Positions 7,992 to 16,703 of a DNA stretch of 42,765 bases are shown here, one piece after another. The stretch is from positions 1 through 42,765 of the forward strand of contig CALMRC010000110.1 of assembly GCA_937873275.1 (NCBI GenBank), in the 5' to 3' direction. Origin of the DNA: an uncultured Spirochaetota bacterium (GTDB lineage Bacteria > Spirochaetota > Spirochaetia > Treponematales > UBA12059). The translations under genes and the position numbers were made by a program. How positions within the stretch are numbered: the stretch's first letter is position 1; each line of letters opens with the position of its first letter. The notes beneath the pieces are model-generated. The model was not told the DNA's origin and searched no databases. It was given only the letters and a program-made list of their open reading frames with translations.

Positions 7992-8864
7992 CTAGGCTCG
8001 GGCGTCCCGGGCGGGGGCCGGGGAGTCCGGATCCCGGGCGGCCGGGCGGTCGAAAAGCCAGCGCCCGGAATCGTCGAGGAGCCGGGAAAGGATCACGACG
8101 TGGACGTCGTTCTTGGCCTTCTCGACCTCCCGGCTCCAGCGCTCCGGATCGAACCGCTTCCGCAGGCCGTCCCGGATTTCCTCCGCGGCGGACCGGGCCG
8201 CGGTCCGGTCCGGTTCGGAGGCCAGGGCCGGGGCCGCGATGTTCGCCGTCAGGTAGGCGGCCAGGAGGGTAAGGACGGGATCCTTCCGTGCCGAGGCCCG
8301 CCGGAGCCACGGCAGGGACTCGGGAGCCCGGTTCCGGAGAATGAGGCAGAAGGCGTAGTCCAGCCAGAGCCATCCCCGGGCTTCGACCTCCGGGGACTCC
8401 AGGAAGGGCTCGAAGAAGGCCAGGGAGGATTCCGCCTCGTTCCGGAGGAGGTAGCCGACACCGAACAGTACCGCCAGACGCCGTAGGAGGGCCGGTTTCC
8501 GTTCCCGGAGCAGGGCTTCCAGCCGGTCGATGGCCGCCAGGTCGGAACGCAGCATGGCCGAGTTCACGTAGAGCCGGACGTACTGGCCCCGGAGGGAGCC
8601 CTTCTTGAACATCCGGTCCTCCAGCCAGGTCGTCAGGGCGGACCAGTCCTCGCGTTCCACGAGCTGGAAAAGCTTCCAATTCGACAGGAAGAAGCCGTTC
8701 AGGACCCCCAGGATGACGAGGAAGAAGACTCCCAGGAACCAGTTGGCCTTCCAGAAACCCGCGGCGTACTCCCCTCCCAGGATGAAGAGGGGAAACAGGA
8801 AGATGAACAGGAAGGAGAACGCCACCACGGCGTTGAAAAGGAAAAAAATTGTCTTAAACTTCAT
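7992..8864 (-). CDS. Two-TM membrane protein with helical repeat domain
   Basis: I do not recognise a named family. The 290 residues begin with two strongly hydrophobic segments (about 5-30 and 42-62). A soluble, Leu/Ala/Arg-rich helical part follows (about 70-260) that looks TPR-like, for example repeated L-x3-G-x2-L-x8-A-L-x-F spacing. A charged Asp/Pro/Ala tail ends the protein. The C-terminal part should lie in the cytoplasm. GGAG is about 10 bp before the ATG. It is 97 bp upstream of the LysM-LytM gene, probably co-transcribed, which suggests an envelope role. The 97-bp gap is rich in short GC palindromes with no clear terminator. Confidence 0.75.
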   Translation of the reverse strand: MKFKTIFFLFNAVVAFSFLFIFLFPLFILGGEYAAGFWKANWFLGVFFLVILGVLNGFFLSNWKLFQLVEREDWSALTTWLEDRMFKKGSLRGQYVRLYVNSAMLRSDLAAIDRLEALLRERKPALLRRLAVLFGVGYLLRNEAESSLAFFEPFLESPEVEARGWLWLDYAFCLILRNRAPESLPWLRRASARKDPVLTLLAAYLTANIAAPALASEPDRTAARSAAEEIRDGLRKRFDPERWSREVEKAKNDVHVVILSRLLDDSGRWLFDRPAARDPDSPAPARDARA

Positions 8865-8912
8865 GCGGGGACACTCCGAAAGGTATGCGGGATGCGCTAT
8901 CCTGGAAACGAG

Positions 8913-8955
8913 GGTTGATTCAACCTTGCCGGAAACCTCGACGGTAGTCTAGTAT
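8913..8955 (+). promoter_or_regulatory. HD-GYP gene promoter with upstream palindrome
   Basis: TTGCCG (8926-8931) and TAGTAT (8950-8955) are 18 bp apart, giving a short leader before the ATG at 8974. Immediately upstream lies a perfect 13-bp palindrome GGTTGATTCAACC (8913-8925). It sits midway between the divergent genes and could be an operator for both. Confidence 0.55.
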
Positions 8956-8973
8956 GAAGGATTCGGGGGGTCA

Positions 8974-10149
8974 ATGGGGAACATGAACGAGATACCCGTC
9001 AAGGACCTGGTGCAGGACACATATTTTTCCAAGCCGGTCCTCCTGGACCAGGACTACATCCTGCTCTCAACGGAAACCCCGGTCTCCCAGACCCTCATCA
9101 AGCACCTGATCGAGTGGGGATACCGGAAGGTATACTCCGAGGGGGTCCCCCAGCAGATCATCCCGGACGCGGACGAGGAGGGGGCGACCTCCGCGGAGAA
9201 CGGGAACCCTGTCGTGGCGGTCAACGCCGGGGACGGAGAGCGGCTGGAACGGGTCCGGGCCTTCTACGAGCAGTTCGCCGCCTTCGTGGAGTCCGTCTAT
9301 GACCGGTACGTCACGAAGAGCGAACTCGTCCTGGCGGAGATCTCCGTCCGGATCAAGGCCCTCTGCGAGCTCATCGCGGAGAACCGCCGATTCATCCTCC
9401 GGGTGCAGTCCCTGGTCCAACCCCACCCCAATTACCTGGTGTCCCACTCGACCCGGACGACGGTGCTCTCCATCGTGGTGGGTTCCGCGCTGAAGCTTCC
9501 GAACCACCGGCTGATCGAGCTGGGAACCGCCGCCCTCCTCCACGAGATCGGGATGGTCCGGCTGCCGCCCCAGCTCTACATGGCCAGCCGACAGCTGAGC
9601 CCGCAGGAACGCAAGTCCATCACCGCCCACCCCATCCTGGGATACAACGTGCTCAAGGATAAGCAGGTTCCCCTGGCCATCAGCCTGGCGGCCCTGGAGC
9701 ATCACGAGAGGATGAACGGAACCGGGTATCCCCGGGGCCTCGCGGGGGACAAGATCTCCCTCTATTCCCGGATCATCGCCGTGGCCTGCTCCTTCGACGC
9801 CGTGACCGCCAGTCGGCCTTTCAAGGAGGCCAAGACCGGTTACTCCGGGATGGTGGACCTCCTTAAGAACGAAGGGAAGCGCTACGACGACACCGTCATC
9901 CGGGCCCTGGTCTATTCCCTCTCGATCTACCCCATCGGGTCCTACGTCCTTTTGACGAACGGAAAGCCCGCCCAGGTCGTGGACGTGAACCCGGAGAATC
10001 CCCGGTTCCCGATCGTCCAGATGGTGGGGATGCGCACCCCCGACGGGAAGGACCTGATCGCCCGCACGGCGGAAACGGGCGTCCGCATCCTCCGTCCCAT
10101 GACCCCGGAGGAGATCCGGGAACTCTCCAAGGACGCCTCCCCCTCCTAG
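8974..10149 (+). CDS. HD-GYP domain protein with HE variant site
   Basis: The protein has 391 residues: an N-terminal domain (1-75) typical of many HD-GYP proteins, a helical linker (85-150), an HD-GYP domain (about 150-300) and a C-terminal small beta domain (about 318-375). HD-GYP enzymes hydrolyse cyclic di-GMP at a di-iron centre. Metal-ligand positions seen are H158, H219, H243-H244 and D275, and the GYP signature is intact (NGTGYP, 248-253). However, the HDxGK motif reads H190-E191-IGM, so Asp is replaced by Glu and the Lys by Met. Activity is therefore uncertain; it may be a slow enzyme or a c-di-GMP sensor. An alternative ATG is at 8983. Divergent from the two-TM gene. Confidence 0.9.
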   Translation: MGNMNEIPVKDLVQDTYFSKPVLLDQDYILLSTETPVSQTLIKHLIEWGYRKVYSEGVPQQIIPDADEEGATSAENGNPVVAVNAGDGERLERVRAFYEQFAAFVESVYDRYVTKSELVLAEISVRIKALCELIAENRRFILRVQSLVQPHPNYLVSHSTRTTVLSIVVGSALKLPNHRLIELGTAALLHEIGMVRLPPQLYMASRQLSPQERKSITAHPILGYNVLKDKQVPLAISLAALEHHERMNGTGYPRGLAGDKISLYSRIIAVACSFDAVTASRPFKEAKTGYSGMVDLLKNEGKRYDDTVIRALVYSLSIYPIGSYVLLTNGKPAQVVDVNPENPRFPIVQMVGMRTPDGKDLIARTAETGVRILRPMTPEEIRELSKDASPS

Positions 10150-10200
10150 GTAGAACGCCTTCCCTATCCCGGCCGCTTGCGCTACACTCGACGCGAAAAA

Positions 10201-10232
10201 CCGCCCGGGACCCTCCGAGGACCGCCGGGCGG
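10201..10232 (+). promoter_or_regulatory. Hairpin in pfp 5' leader
   Basis: CCGCCCGG (10201-10208) pairs perfectly with CCGGGCGG (10225-10232) around a 16-base loop, preceded by five A. Read on the minus strand it is a stem followed by TTTTT, which is terminator-like, although no leftward gene ends here. Read rightward it lies 30 bp before the pfp ATG. A possible -10 TACACT is at 10183-10188, with only a weak -35 (TTCCCT). Confidence 0.5.
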
Positions 10233-10262
10233 ACACAAACGCTCGACGGAAGGAGTCCCCCC

Positions 10263-11930
10263 ATGGATGAATCCCCCCTCCAGAACGTCCGCTACCAATA
10301 CAAGCCGAAACTCCCCGCGATCCTGCGCGGCGACGTCGATCGGATCTCCCTCCATCTCGAGGGGCCCGCCGGGGCGGCCCCGGACCCCGAAGGGATCCGG
10401 GAACTCTTCCCCAAGACCTTCGGCAAGCCCGTCGCCCGGTTCGTCGAGGGCTCCAATACCGGCATGAAACGAAAGCTGACGGTCGGCGTCATCCTGTCCG
10501 GAGGGCAGGCCCCGGGGGGCCACAACGTCATCGCCGGACTCTTCGACGGACTGAGGAAGGGCAACCCCGAATCCCGTCTGATCGGCTTCGCCGGAGGTCC
10601 CGGGGGGCTGGTGAACGACCGTGCCGTGGAAATCACCGGGGACCTCATGGACCGGTACCGGAACACCGGGGGCTTCGACATCATCGGCTCCGGGCGGGAC
10701 AAGATCGAGACCCCCGAGCAGTTCGAGAAGGCCGCGGCGGCCGTGCGCGCCCGGGGCCTGGACGCGGTCGTCGTGGTCGGAGGGGACGACTCCAACACGA
10801 ACGCCGCCCTTCTGGCCGAATTCTTCGCGGGCCGGGGACAGGCCGTATCGGTCATCGGGGTCCCCAAGACCATCGACGGGGACCTCAAGAACGAGTACAT
10901 CGAGACCAGCTTCGGGTTCGACACCGCCGTGAAGACCTACTCCGAGCTGATCGGGAACATCGAGCGGGACGCCGCCAGCGCCCGCAAGTACTGGCACTTC
11001 ATCAAGCTCATGGGTAGGTCCGCCAGCCATATAGCATTGGAGTGCGCCCTCCAGTGCCGGCCCAACATCGCCCTGGTGTCCGAGGAGGTCGAGGCCCGGG
11101 GATGGACCCTGGCCCGGATCACCGACTACATCTGCGACGCCGTCTCGGCCCGGGCGGAGAAGGGGGAGAACTTCGGCGTGGTCCTGGTGCCGGAGGGACT
11201 CGTGGAGTTCATCCCCGAGTTCAAGGCCCTGATCTCCCAGCTGAACGACCTCCTGGCCGCCGAGGCCGAGGCCTACGGAGCCCTTCGGGACGCCGGCGCC
11301 CGGATCGAGTTCGTGGCCGCCCGCCTGTCCCCGGATTCCGCCTCCCTCTACCGCAGCCTTCCGGCGGACATCAAGCTCCAGCTGATCATGGACCGGGACC
11401 CCCACGGCAACGTCCAGGTCTCCCGGATCGAGACGGAGAAACTGCTGATCGCCCTGGTCGAATCGAGGCTGGCGGAGCGGAAGGCTGCGGGTACCTACAA
11501 GGGCAAGTTCAGCTCCCAGAACCATTTCTTCGGGTACGAGGGCCGCTGCGCCTTCCCGTCCAACTTCGACGCGGACTACTGCTACTCCCTGGGTTACACG
11601 GCCTTCGCCCTGATCGCCTCGGGGCTGACGGGCTACATCTCCTCGGTGAGGAATCTCACCGCCAAGGCCGAGGACTGGACGGCCGGGGGCGCGCCCCTGA
11701 CCGGGATGATGAACCTGGAGCGCCGCCACGGCTCCCGGAAGCCGGTCATCCGAAAGGCCCTGGTCGAGCTGGACGGGGCCCCCTTCCGGGCCTTCGCGGC
11801 GGAGCGGGAGGACTGGGCCGTCCGTACGGCGTACCGCTTCCCCGGGGCCATCCAGTACTTCGGTCCGCCGGAAATCTGCGACTCCGTAACCCGGACCCTG
11901 GAACTGGAGTCCGCGGCCCGCACGGGCTAG
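10263..11930 (+). CDS. pfp: Diphosphate--fructose-6-phosphate 1-phosphotransferase
   Basis: A 555-residue PPi-dependent phosphofructokinase, the long form known in spirochaetes and plants. It phosphorylates fructose 6-phosphate reversibly with pyrophosphate in glycolysis/gluconeogenesis. Visible motifs are [15 protein letters not shown] (78-92, phosphate loop), GGDDSNT (173-179), [10 protein letters not shown] (201-210, catalytic Asp and substrate contacts) and [11 protein letters not shown] (250-260). The GGDD signature, rather than GGDG, marks pyrophosphate instead of ATP use. A strong GGAAGGAG lies 6 bp before the ATG. The gene stands alone between the HD-GYP gene and a convergent lipoprotein gene. 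The 41-bp gap downstream has a short CCGCCG/CGGCGG stem (11950-11964). Confidence 0.96.
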   Translation: MDESPLQNVRYQYKPKLPAILRGDVDRISLHLEGPAGAAPDPEGIRELFPKTFGKPVARFVEGSNTGMKRKLTVGVILSGGQAPGGHNVIAGLFDGLRKGNPESRLIGFAGGPGGLVNDRAVEITGDLMDRYRNTGGFDIIGSGRDKIETPEQFEKAAAAVRARGLDAVVVVGGDDSNTNAALLAEFFAGRGQAVSVIGVPKTIDGDLKNEYIETSFGFDTAVKTYSELIGNIERDAASARKYWHFIKLMGRSASHIALECALQCRPNIALVSEEVEARGWTLARITDYICDAVSARAEKGENFGVVLVPEGLVEFIPEFKALISQLNDLLAAEAEAYGALRDAGARIEFVAARLSPDSASLYRSLPADIKLQLIMDRDPHGNVQVSRIETEKLLIALVESRLAERKAAGTYKGKFSSQNHFFGYEGRCAFPSNFDADYCYSLGYTAFALIASGLTGYISSVRNLTAKAEDWTAGGAPLTGMMNLERRHGSRKPVIRKALVELDGAPFRAFAAEREDWAVRTAYRFPGAIQYFGPPEICDSVTRTLELESAARTG

Positions 11931-11971
11931 CCTTCGTCCAGGGGGCGGTCCGCCGTTCCGGCGGCCGCCGC

Positions 11972-13969
11972 CTAGAGCGGCAGCTTGGCCACGTCGATCC
12001 GGACGAGCTGGCCGCCCCGGGTGCCCACGTAGAGGGTTTCCCCCACCAGGAGGGGACGGACGCTGGCGACGTCCCCCAGGGGAACCGCCCCGCGGATCCG
12101 CCAGGGGGACGCCTGGGCCGCCACGATCTCCCCCTTCTCGGTCCCGTAGTACACCACCCCCCGGGACAAGAGGGGCGGGGCGCTCACCCCCGGGACGGGG
12201 GGCATGAGGGGCTCCCCGTCCAACCGGTACCCGAAGAGGGTTCCCCCGCCGTAGACCAGGACCCCCTCCCGGGCGATCTCCAGGTCCGTGAGCACCGGCA
12301 CCCCCGTGCGCCGTTCCCAGAGTACCGCCATCCTCTCCAGGTCCACCATCACCACCAGGCCCGTACGGTCCGCGAAGCAGGCCTTTTCCTCCAGGATCCG
12401 GGGGGATACGGCCGTATACCCTCGGGACCCCGTGGAGGTCCGGGCCTGGATCGTGCCGGACACGGGATCCACCACGAGGAGGGTCCCCTCGCGGTCCACC
12501 ACCAGGGCGAAGGAGTCCCGCTGGACCGGCAGGGTGCCGGGCCCGGCGGCCAGGGGTATCGTGGTCTTCGTCTTCAGGGTCCGGGGATCCAGGACCTCGA
12601 TTCCCCCGGAAACCGGCAGGAGCAGGGAATCCGGGAAGGGCACGGGTCGGGTCCCCGGATCGGTGCCCGGATCCAAGGTCCTCCGGGCCAGCACGGTGCC
12701 TGTGATCCCGTCCACGGCCAGGATGTCCCCGGTTCCCGCGGAATAGACCGCGTCCTTGAAGGTTACCGGGTAGCCCCGGGGCTGGCCGGGATCCCCCGCC
12801 CGGAGGCTCCACCGGATCTCCCCGTCCGGGCCCAGGGCGAAGAGGCCCCCCGATTCGTCCGCCGCGAACAGGAGCCCCGAGTCCGGGGACCGGACCAGGG
12901 ATCCCGCCAGGGCTCGGGCGGCGACCTTCGTCCGCCCCGACTCCGCGGCATGGACCGTCCGGACGACGGGCCCCGGGACCGGGACGCCTCGAAAGGAGGG
13001 TCCGGAACGGAGGTCCCGGAACCGCTCGAAGCCCCTCAGGGTCTCCGGACCCGCGGTGACGGGCACCGGGAGCGCGGAACGCGCGGCGGCCGCGGAGGCC
13101 CGGGCCCGGGCCAGGGCTTCCCGGGCTCGACCGTCCGGCTCCGGCAGGTCCGGAAGATCCCCGGAGAACCAAGGATCCCCGGGGAAGTCCGGGGGGAGGG
13201 GGACCGGGGGAAGGACGGCCAGGGCCGTCTCGATACCCCGGTAGGCCGCCTCCGCCCGGTCCCGGGCGGCCCCGTCCACCCGGATCTCCCGCCCCGGATC
13301 CGCCACGGGGGCCAGGGAGACCAGGGTCCGCAGGGCGGCCCGGGCCGTCCCGTCGGTGCGGGCCGCCTCGGCCAACCGCTTGAGAACCGGTCCCGCGGGC
13401 AGGACGGCCACCCGGCCCTCCCGGACCGCCGTGCCGGAGACCTCCCCCGCGGACACCCGGAACCGGGTGCCCCGCACCCCGGAGAGACTCCGGTCCGTGG
13501 AGACCAGGAAGGACTCCCGGCCCGACAGGGTCCGGACGTCGAAGAGGACGGAGCCCGCGGCCACGAAGACCTCCGCGTGGGCGGCGCCGGGGAAGAGGCG
13601 GGCGGCCCGGATCTCCGCCTCCGAGTCCGGCGGAAGGAGGAAGGACGCGAGGCCGGTGAGGCGTATCTCCACGGAACCCTCCGCCCCGGTTCGGATCCGG
13701 TCTCCCAGGGCCAGGAGGGCGCCGGGTACCGCGGGAAGGGACGACCCGCTCCGAAGGATCTCGACCCCGCCCCCGATCCGGACCACCTCGGCCTGTCCGT
13801 CCTCGGGGAACACGGGCCCCGAAACCGGGGAGACTTCGGGAAGGGGGGCGGCCGGACCGGATCCGGAGGACGAGCCGGGGGCCGGGGCGGGACCGGCGCC
13901 CCGGGAGCACGAGGCCAGGACCGCCGCCGCGAGGATAAGTATCGCCGTTCGCTTCACCATCGCCCCCAT
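11972..13969 (-). CDS. FecR-domain and beta-propeller lipoprotein
   Basis: The predicted lipoprotein has 665 residues, with signal peptide and lipobox LASC (Cys21, counting from the ATG at 13969; a second ATG at 13960 is equally plausible). Residues about 60-175 match a FecR-type domain: a G-D-x-I-x-T turn, a beta-sandwich and VRGTRFRVS at its end. A helical linker spans about 180-310. From about 345 to the end come repeated beta strands with SGxIxAxxxxTG-like turns, resembling a PQQ/BamB-like propeller. Such propellers scaffold protein complexes; no enzyme site is visible. Combining both modules on a lipid anchor suggests an envelope sensor or assembly factor (inference). A TATACT at 13991-13996 (minus strand) could be its -10. 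Confidence 0.85.
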   Translation of the reverse strand: MGAMVKRTAILILAAAVLASCSRGAGPAPAPGSSSGSGPAAPLPEVSPVSGPVFPEDGQAEVVRIGGGVEILRSGSSLPAVPGALLALGDRIRTGAEGSVEIRLTGLASFLLPPDSEAEIRAARLFPGAAHAEVFVAAGSVLFDVRTLSGRESFLVSTDRSLSGVRGTRFRVSAGEVSGTAVREGRVAVLPAGPVLKRLAEAARTDGTARAALRTLVSLAPVADPGREIRVDGAARDRAEAAYRGIETALAVLPPVPLPPDFPGDPWFSGDLPDLPEPDGRAREALARARASAAAARSALPVPVTAGPETLRGFERFRDLRSGPSFRGVPVPGPVVRTVHAAESGRTKVAARALAGSLVRSPDSGLLFAADESGGLFALGPDGEIRWSLRAGDPGQPRGYPVTFKDAVYSAGTGDILAVDGITGTVLARRTLDPGTDPGTRPVPFPDSLLLPVSGGIEVLDPRTLKTKTTIPLAAGPGTLPVQRDSFALVVDREGTLLVVDPVSGTIQARTSTGSRGYTAVSPRILEEKACFADRTGLVVMVDLERMAVLWERRTGVPVLTDLEIAREGVLVYGGGTLFGYRLDGEPLMPPVPGVSAPPLLSRGVVYYGTEKGEIVAAQASPWRIRGAVPLGDVASVRPLLVGETLYVGTRGGQLVRIDVAKLPL

Positions 13970-14017
13970 GTCGGATTCATTCCAGCCTTCAGTATATCCC
14001 GCCGGGGGACCCGGAGC

Positions 14018-14046
14018 TTGCCGGGCGGACGGAATCCGGCTAGTAT
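14018..14046 (+). promoter_or_regulatory. Promoter of TPR/zinc-ribbon gene
   Basis: TTGCCG (14018-14023) and TAGTAT (14041-14046) are 17 bp apart. This is nearly the same pair as in front of the HD-GYP gene. The predicted start is about 38 bp before the ATG at 14092, which follows GGGAGGGAG. It is divergent from the FecR lipoprotein gene. Confidence 0.65.
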
Positions 14047-14091
14047 GGCCCCGGCGAAGGACGAATTCGGGGAATCGGGAGGGAGCGGGGA

Positions 14092-16572
14092 ATGTTCGAG
14101 TTCCTGAAGAGGATGTTTCGCAGGGCGCCGGAGCCGGAATCCCGGCTGATCCCGGAGGAGCTGTGGACTTCGGAACTCGACAAGCCCGGGGACGGCCGAT
14201 TCCGTCCGGTTTCCGAGGAGCGGTACCGGGGCGCTTACCGCCGGGAGGGGGGCTTCGAGCTGACCCTGCTCCGGAGGAACCTCTTCGCCTGGGCCGACGC
14301 CCCGGAACCCCGGCACGAGGACCTGGCCCTGGAGGCGGAGATCGAGTTTCCGGGTGCTGGAGGCCACCGGGCCGCCGGTTTCCTCCTGCGCGCCGAGGGG
14401 GACCGGGACTTCCTGTACGTCCTGGTCTCGAACCGGGGCTTCCTGCGGGTGGACGCGGTCTTCAACGGCAAGCCCCATGCGGTGGTTCCCTGGACCGAGA
14501 CCCCCGGTCCCGTCGGTCCGTCCTTCAACCTGAAGATCGTGTTGACCGGGTCCCTCCTCGTGGCCGCGGTGGACGACCGGTGGACCGCGGAGTGCGAGGA
14601 CGAGACCGTGCGCCAGGGCCGTCTGGCCTTCGCGGCCCAGAACTACGACGAGTCCGACGAGGCGGCCTGCGTCCTGCGGTACGTCCTCCTGGAGACCCGC
14701 CCCCTGGAGGTGGATGCCTGGCGCCTTCGCTGGTCCCGGCTGGAGAGGGCGGATCCCGATCAGCGGGTCCGGTTGGCCCGCAGCCTGGCCGCCGGAGGCC
14801 AGGACGTCGCGGCCCTGGTCCAGCTCCGGAAGGCCGAGAAATCCCGCCCCCTGGACGGGGATGAGCTCTTCCTCCGGGCCGAGTGCTCCCTGCGCCTGGG
14901 TCTCCTCGAGGACGCGGAGCCCGCCCTCCGGGCCTGCCTCGAGGCCTCCGGGGACGCCCCGGAGGAGAGGATCCGACTGGCCCGGGAGGAACTGGCCAAC
15001 CTCCTTTACCTCCGGGGCCGGTACCTGGAATTGCGGGACGAGCTGGCCGGGCGGGACCTCTCCGACAGCCCCCGGCTCTCGGGCCTCCTGGGGCACGCGT
15101 ACTGGAACCTGGGGGATTGGGAGAAGGCCGCGGGGGCCTACGGCCGGGCCGCGCGAGGGGAGCCGGAGATGCCCATCTTCGCCCTGAACGAGGCCCGGAG
15201 CTGGGACCAGGCCCGGCGGGGAGACGAGGCCGCGGAGGCCTACGAGCGGGCCGCCCGGGGCTTCCTGGCCCAGGAATCCGAGCCGGACCTGGAGGAATGC
15301 CTCGGTCGGCTCAAGGCGCTCCGGCCCCGGGCGGACTCCACCGCCGCCCTTGCGGGCAAGCTCCTCTACCGGGATGGACGGAAGGCCGAGGCGGAGCGCA
15401 TCTTCCGCCGCCTGGCCGCCAAGGGCACCGGGGACTCCGCGGTCCTCTATCTCCTGGGGCTCCTCCTCTCGGAGCGGGGGGACCGCGCGGAGGCGGTGGA
15501 ATATCTGAAAAAGGCCTGCGCCTTGGAATCGGGCTTCCCCCTCTACTGGTTCCGCCTCGCGGAGGCCCTATTCCTCTCCGGGAATTCCGAGGCCGCCGAG
15601 GATCCCTGGAAGCGCGCCCGGGACCTGGCCCCCGAGGACGGCTGGATCCTGAACCTGGGGGGCCTCCTGGCGGAAAAACGGGGAGACCGGAGGGAAGCGG
15701 TCGGATACTTCCGGGCCGCCCGGGAACGCCTCCCGGACCAGGTCGAGCCCGCGGTCAACCTCTCGGAAGCCCTGGACGCCTCGGGGGAGCCCGGGGAAGC
15801 CCAGGAGATCCTGGCGGCCTTCCCGGAGTCTCCGGCGGCCCGGAACCAGGCGGGCAACCTCCTGGCCCGACGGGGACGGCTGGAGGAGGCCGCGGCGGAG
15901 TACGAGCGGGCGGTACGCCACGCGGGGTCGGCATCCCCGGAAGCGGAGTCCGAATACCGGGTGAACTACGCGGCCTGCTGCCTGGAGCTGGACCGGTACT
16001 CCGACGCGGAGGAGCAGCTCCGACGCGCCCTCCTCCGGTCGCCCTCGAGGCGGGCCTACCTGCTGACCGGGGACCTGGCCTCCCGGTACGGCGACCGGTA
16101 CCGGGCGGAAACCGCCTGGAGGGCCGGCCTGGAGCTCTTTCCGGGGGACCCGGACCTCCTGGAGCGCCTCTTCCGGCACCGCCTGTACCGGGGCGCCCTC
16201 GGGGAGGCGGAGGAGACCGCCCGGGAACTCGAACGGGCGGACCCGGACCGGGGCGCCCGGGCCCGGGAGAGTCTCCGGGACGCGGTGACCGTGCGCTACG
16301 AGTGCGCCTCCTGCGGCCGGGAATGGCGGGCCCCGAAGGATCCCCCCGCCGGGGCCGGGAAGGCCATCCGGGCCCAGCCCCCGGACGAATCCCCCGCCGG
16401 GGCCTGCCCCTCCTGCGGGAAGGTCTACTGCGTAGGATGCCGGAAGGACCACCTGGAGGACCTGCGTTTCACCTGCCCGGACTGCAACACCTTCCTGAAG
16501 CTCTCGGACGACCGGCTCCGCCACCTCGTGCTCGAGAGCCTGGGACGGAGGAAGGGCCGGGGCGCCGGCTAG
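14092..16572 (+). CDS. TPR protein with beta-sandwich N-terminus and C-terminal zinc ribbons
   Basis: The protein has 826 residues and no signal peptide, so it is probably cytoplasmic. Residues about 40-205 look like a jelly-roll/concanavalin-type domain (FRPVSEERYRGAYRR, HRAAGFLLRAEGDRDFLYVL, FNLKIVLTGSLLVAAVDD). About 215-730 is a long row of tetratricopeptide repeats. Residues about 738-800 carry four CxxC pairs (CASC, CPSC, CVGC, CPDC), enough for two zinc-binding ribbons. TPR arrays bind partner proteins. I cannot name a function; a scaffold or assembly factor is the simplest reading. A GC hairpin overlaps its stop codon. Confidence 0.85.
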   Translation: MFEFLKRMFRRAPEPESRLIPEELWTSELDKPGDGRFRPVSEERYRGAYRREGGFELTLLRRNLFAWADAPEPRHEDLALEAEIEFPGAGGHRAAGFLLRAEGDRDFLYVLVSNRGFLRVDAVFNGKPHAVVPWTETPGPVGPSFNLKIVLTGSLLVAAVDDRWTAECEDETVRQGRLAFAAQNYDESDEAACVLRYVLLETRPLEVDAWRLRWSRLERADPDQRVRLARSLAAGGQDVAALVQLRKAEKSRPLDGDELFLRAECSLRLGLLEDAEPALRACLEASGDAPEERIRLAREELANLLYLRGRYLELRDELAGRDLSDSPRLSGLLGHAYWNLGDWEKAAGAYGRAARGEPEMPIFALNEARSWDQARRGDEAAEAYERAARGFLAQESEPDLEECLGRLKALRPRADSTAALAGKLLYRDGRKAEAERIFRRLAAKGTGDSAVLYLLGLLLSERGDRAEAVEYLKKACALESGFPLYWFRLAEALFLSGNSEAAEDPWKRARDLAPEDGWILNLGGLLAEKRGDRREAVGYFRAARERLPDQVEPAVNLSEALDASGEPGEAQEILAAFPESPAARNQAGNLLARRGRLEEAAAEYERAVRHAGSASPEAESEYRVNYAACCLELDRYSDAEEQLRRALLRSPSRRAYLLTGDLASRYGDRYRAETAWRAGLELFPGDPDLLERLFRHRLYRGALGEAEETARELERADPDRGARARESLRDAVTVRYECASCGREWRAPKDPPAGAGKAIRAQPPDESPAGACPSCGKVYCVGCRKDHLEDLRFTCPDCNTFLKLSDDRLRHLVLESLGRRKGRGAG

Positions 16573-16605
16573 GAGCCCGGCGCCCCCCGGGACCGCCCCC
16601 GGTCC
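16561..16605 (+). terminator. Two GC hairpins after TPR gene
   Basis: GGCGCCGG (16561-16568) pairs with CCGGCGCC (16577-16584) around the stop codon. GGACCG (16590-16595) pairs with CGGTCC (16600-16605). There is no T run, so termination is only probable. The lolA promoter follows within 15 bp. Confidence 0.45.
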
Positions 16606-16618
16606 GTCCCCGCGAGCC

Positions 16619-16647
16619 TTGTCATTTTCATACCCCCGGGATACTAT
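16619..16647 (+). promoter_or_regulatory. Promoter of lolA-rodZ-rimO operon
   Basis: TTGTCA (16619-16624) and TACTAT (16642-16647) are 17 bp apart, the best match to consensus in the window. The start would fall near 16654, about 50 bp before lolA. Confidence 0.75.
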
Positions 16648-16703
16648 ATCCAGACGGCGTCCCTTCGGTTCCGACGCCGGAAATCTTCCTGCAGGATCGT
16701 CCC

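Noticed and set aside
10182-13910. Minus-strand frame of over 1,200 codons across pfp and the FecR lipoprotein gene
   Set aside because: Pro/Gly/Arg-rich shadow spanning two well-supported genes in other frames.
14883-16703. Rightward frame joined to lolA
   Set aside because: The upstream 607 codons are an out-of-frame shadow of the TPR gene; the lolA signal peptide begins at 16704.
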